DNA of 64,000 nt from Bacteroidales bacterium. GTDB taxonomy: Bacteria; Bacteroidota; Bacteroidia; Bacteroidales; JAADJA01. The notes under the pieces are model-generated. The model saw only the letters and a program-made list of their open reading frames with translations, was not told the origin of the DNA and did no database searches. Where the stretch lies: positions 18,333 through 82,332 of the forward strand of contig JAIOZL010000019.1 of the NCBI GenBank assembly GCA_021740645.1, given 5' to 3'. Within the stretch, counting starts at the first letter, position 1. Each line of letters starts with the position of its first letter. The position numbers and the translations under genes were made by a program. This document shows, in pieces, positions 63,354-64,000 of the stretch.

Positions 63354-64000
<647 letters not shown>

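Overview
The window comes from a Bacteroidota chromosome, most likely of the Bacteroidales/Marinilabiliales type; the lineage is an inference. Four things support this. Genes are preceded by the Bacteroidota -7 element TAnnTTTG, often followed by CAGCCC. Seven large secreted proteins end in type IX secretion (T9SS) sorting domains. The primary sigma factor is the short 287-residue Bacteroidota form. The 16S rRNA gene start (63354 to the right edge) fits. The DNA is AT-rich, with a few GC-rich patches noted below.

Layout. 1-916: 3' portion of an AAA ATPase gene, cut by the left edge. 1.2-6.9 kb: an orphan LuxR-type response regulator preceded by an (AG)18 microsatellite, then two T9SS surface proteins. 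7.0-10.1 kb: a ModE-N-like regulator, a YdcF-type membrane protein and an ALDH7-type aldehyde dehydrogenase. 10.1-14.6 kb (minus strand): a STAS-like protein, then a compact RiPP metallophore locus (ECF sigma, zinc anti-sigma, EGKCG-repeat precursor, MNIO/DUF692 enzyme, DUF2063 partner, beta-barrel protein). 14.8-20.0 kb: translation and nucleotide genes (pyrH, frr, rplM, rpsI, rpsB, tsf). 20.0-29.2 kb: a block of secreted/T9SS genes ending in a diverged second copy of the tsf 3' end, which looks like the scar of an insertion. 29.4-45.3 kb (minus strand): yqeY and the complete division/cell-wall (dcw) cluster mraZ to ftsZ, without murF or ddl. 45.5-50.5 kb: two more T9SS proteins. 50.6-54.8 kb: a GlsA/GlsB-like aminolipid acyltransferase pair, engB, a NifX-like protein, a cupin and rsgA. 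54.8-62.8 kb: a CBS protein, a POTRA/beta-barrel protein, rpsO, pnp, rpoD, rpe and pepD. 62.8-64.0 kb: an rRNA operon with three tandem promoters and the first ~650 bases of 16S rRNA.

How the genes work together. The dcw genes form one dense convergent unit probably controlled by MraZ through phased TGGGA boxes. The RiPP locus looks like a self-contained stress response: the sigma/anti-sigma pair would switch on a secreted Cys-rich peptide that the MNIO enzyme and its DUF2063 partner modify to bind metal. The T9SS proteins are surface or secreted propeller, beta-helix and glycosidase-like proteins.

Most notable: (1) the EGKCG-type RiPP operon with its own ECF/ZAS pair and a beta-barrel gene; (2) the duplicated, diverged tsf 3' end bounding a ~9.2 kb block; (3) mosaic base composition inside the T9SS genes of that block; (4) the dinucleotide repeat in front of the orphan regulator. 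All identities and counts were made by eye from the sequence; no database search was run.
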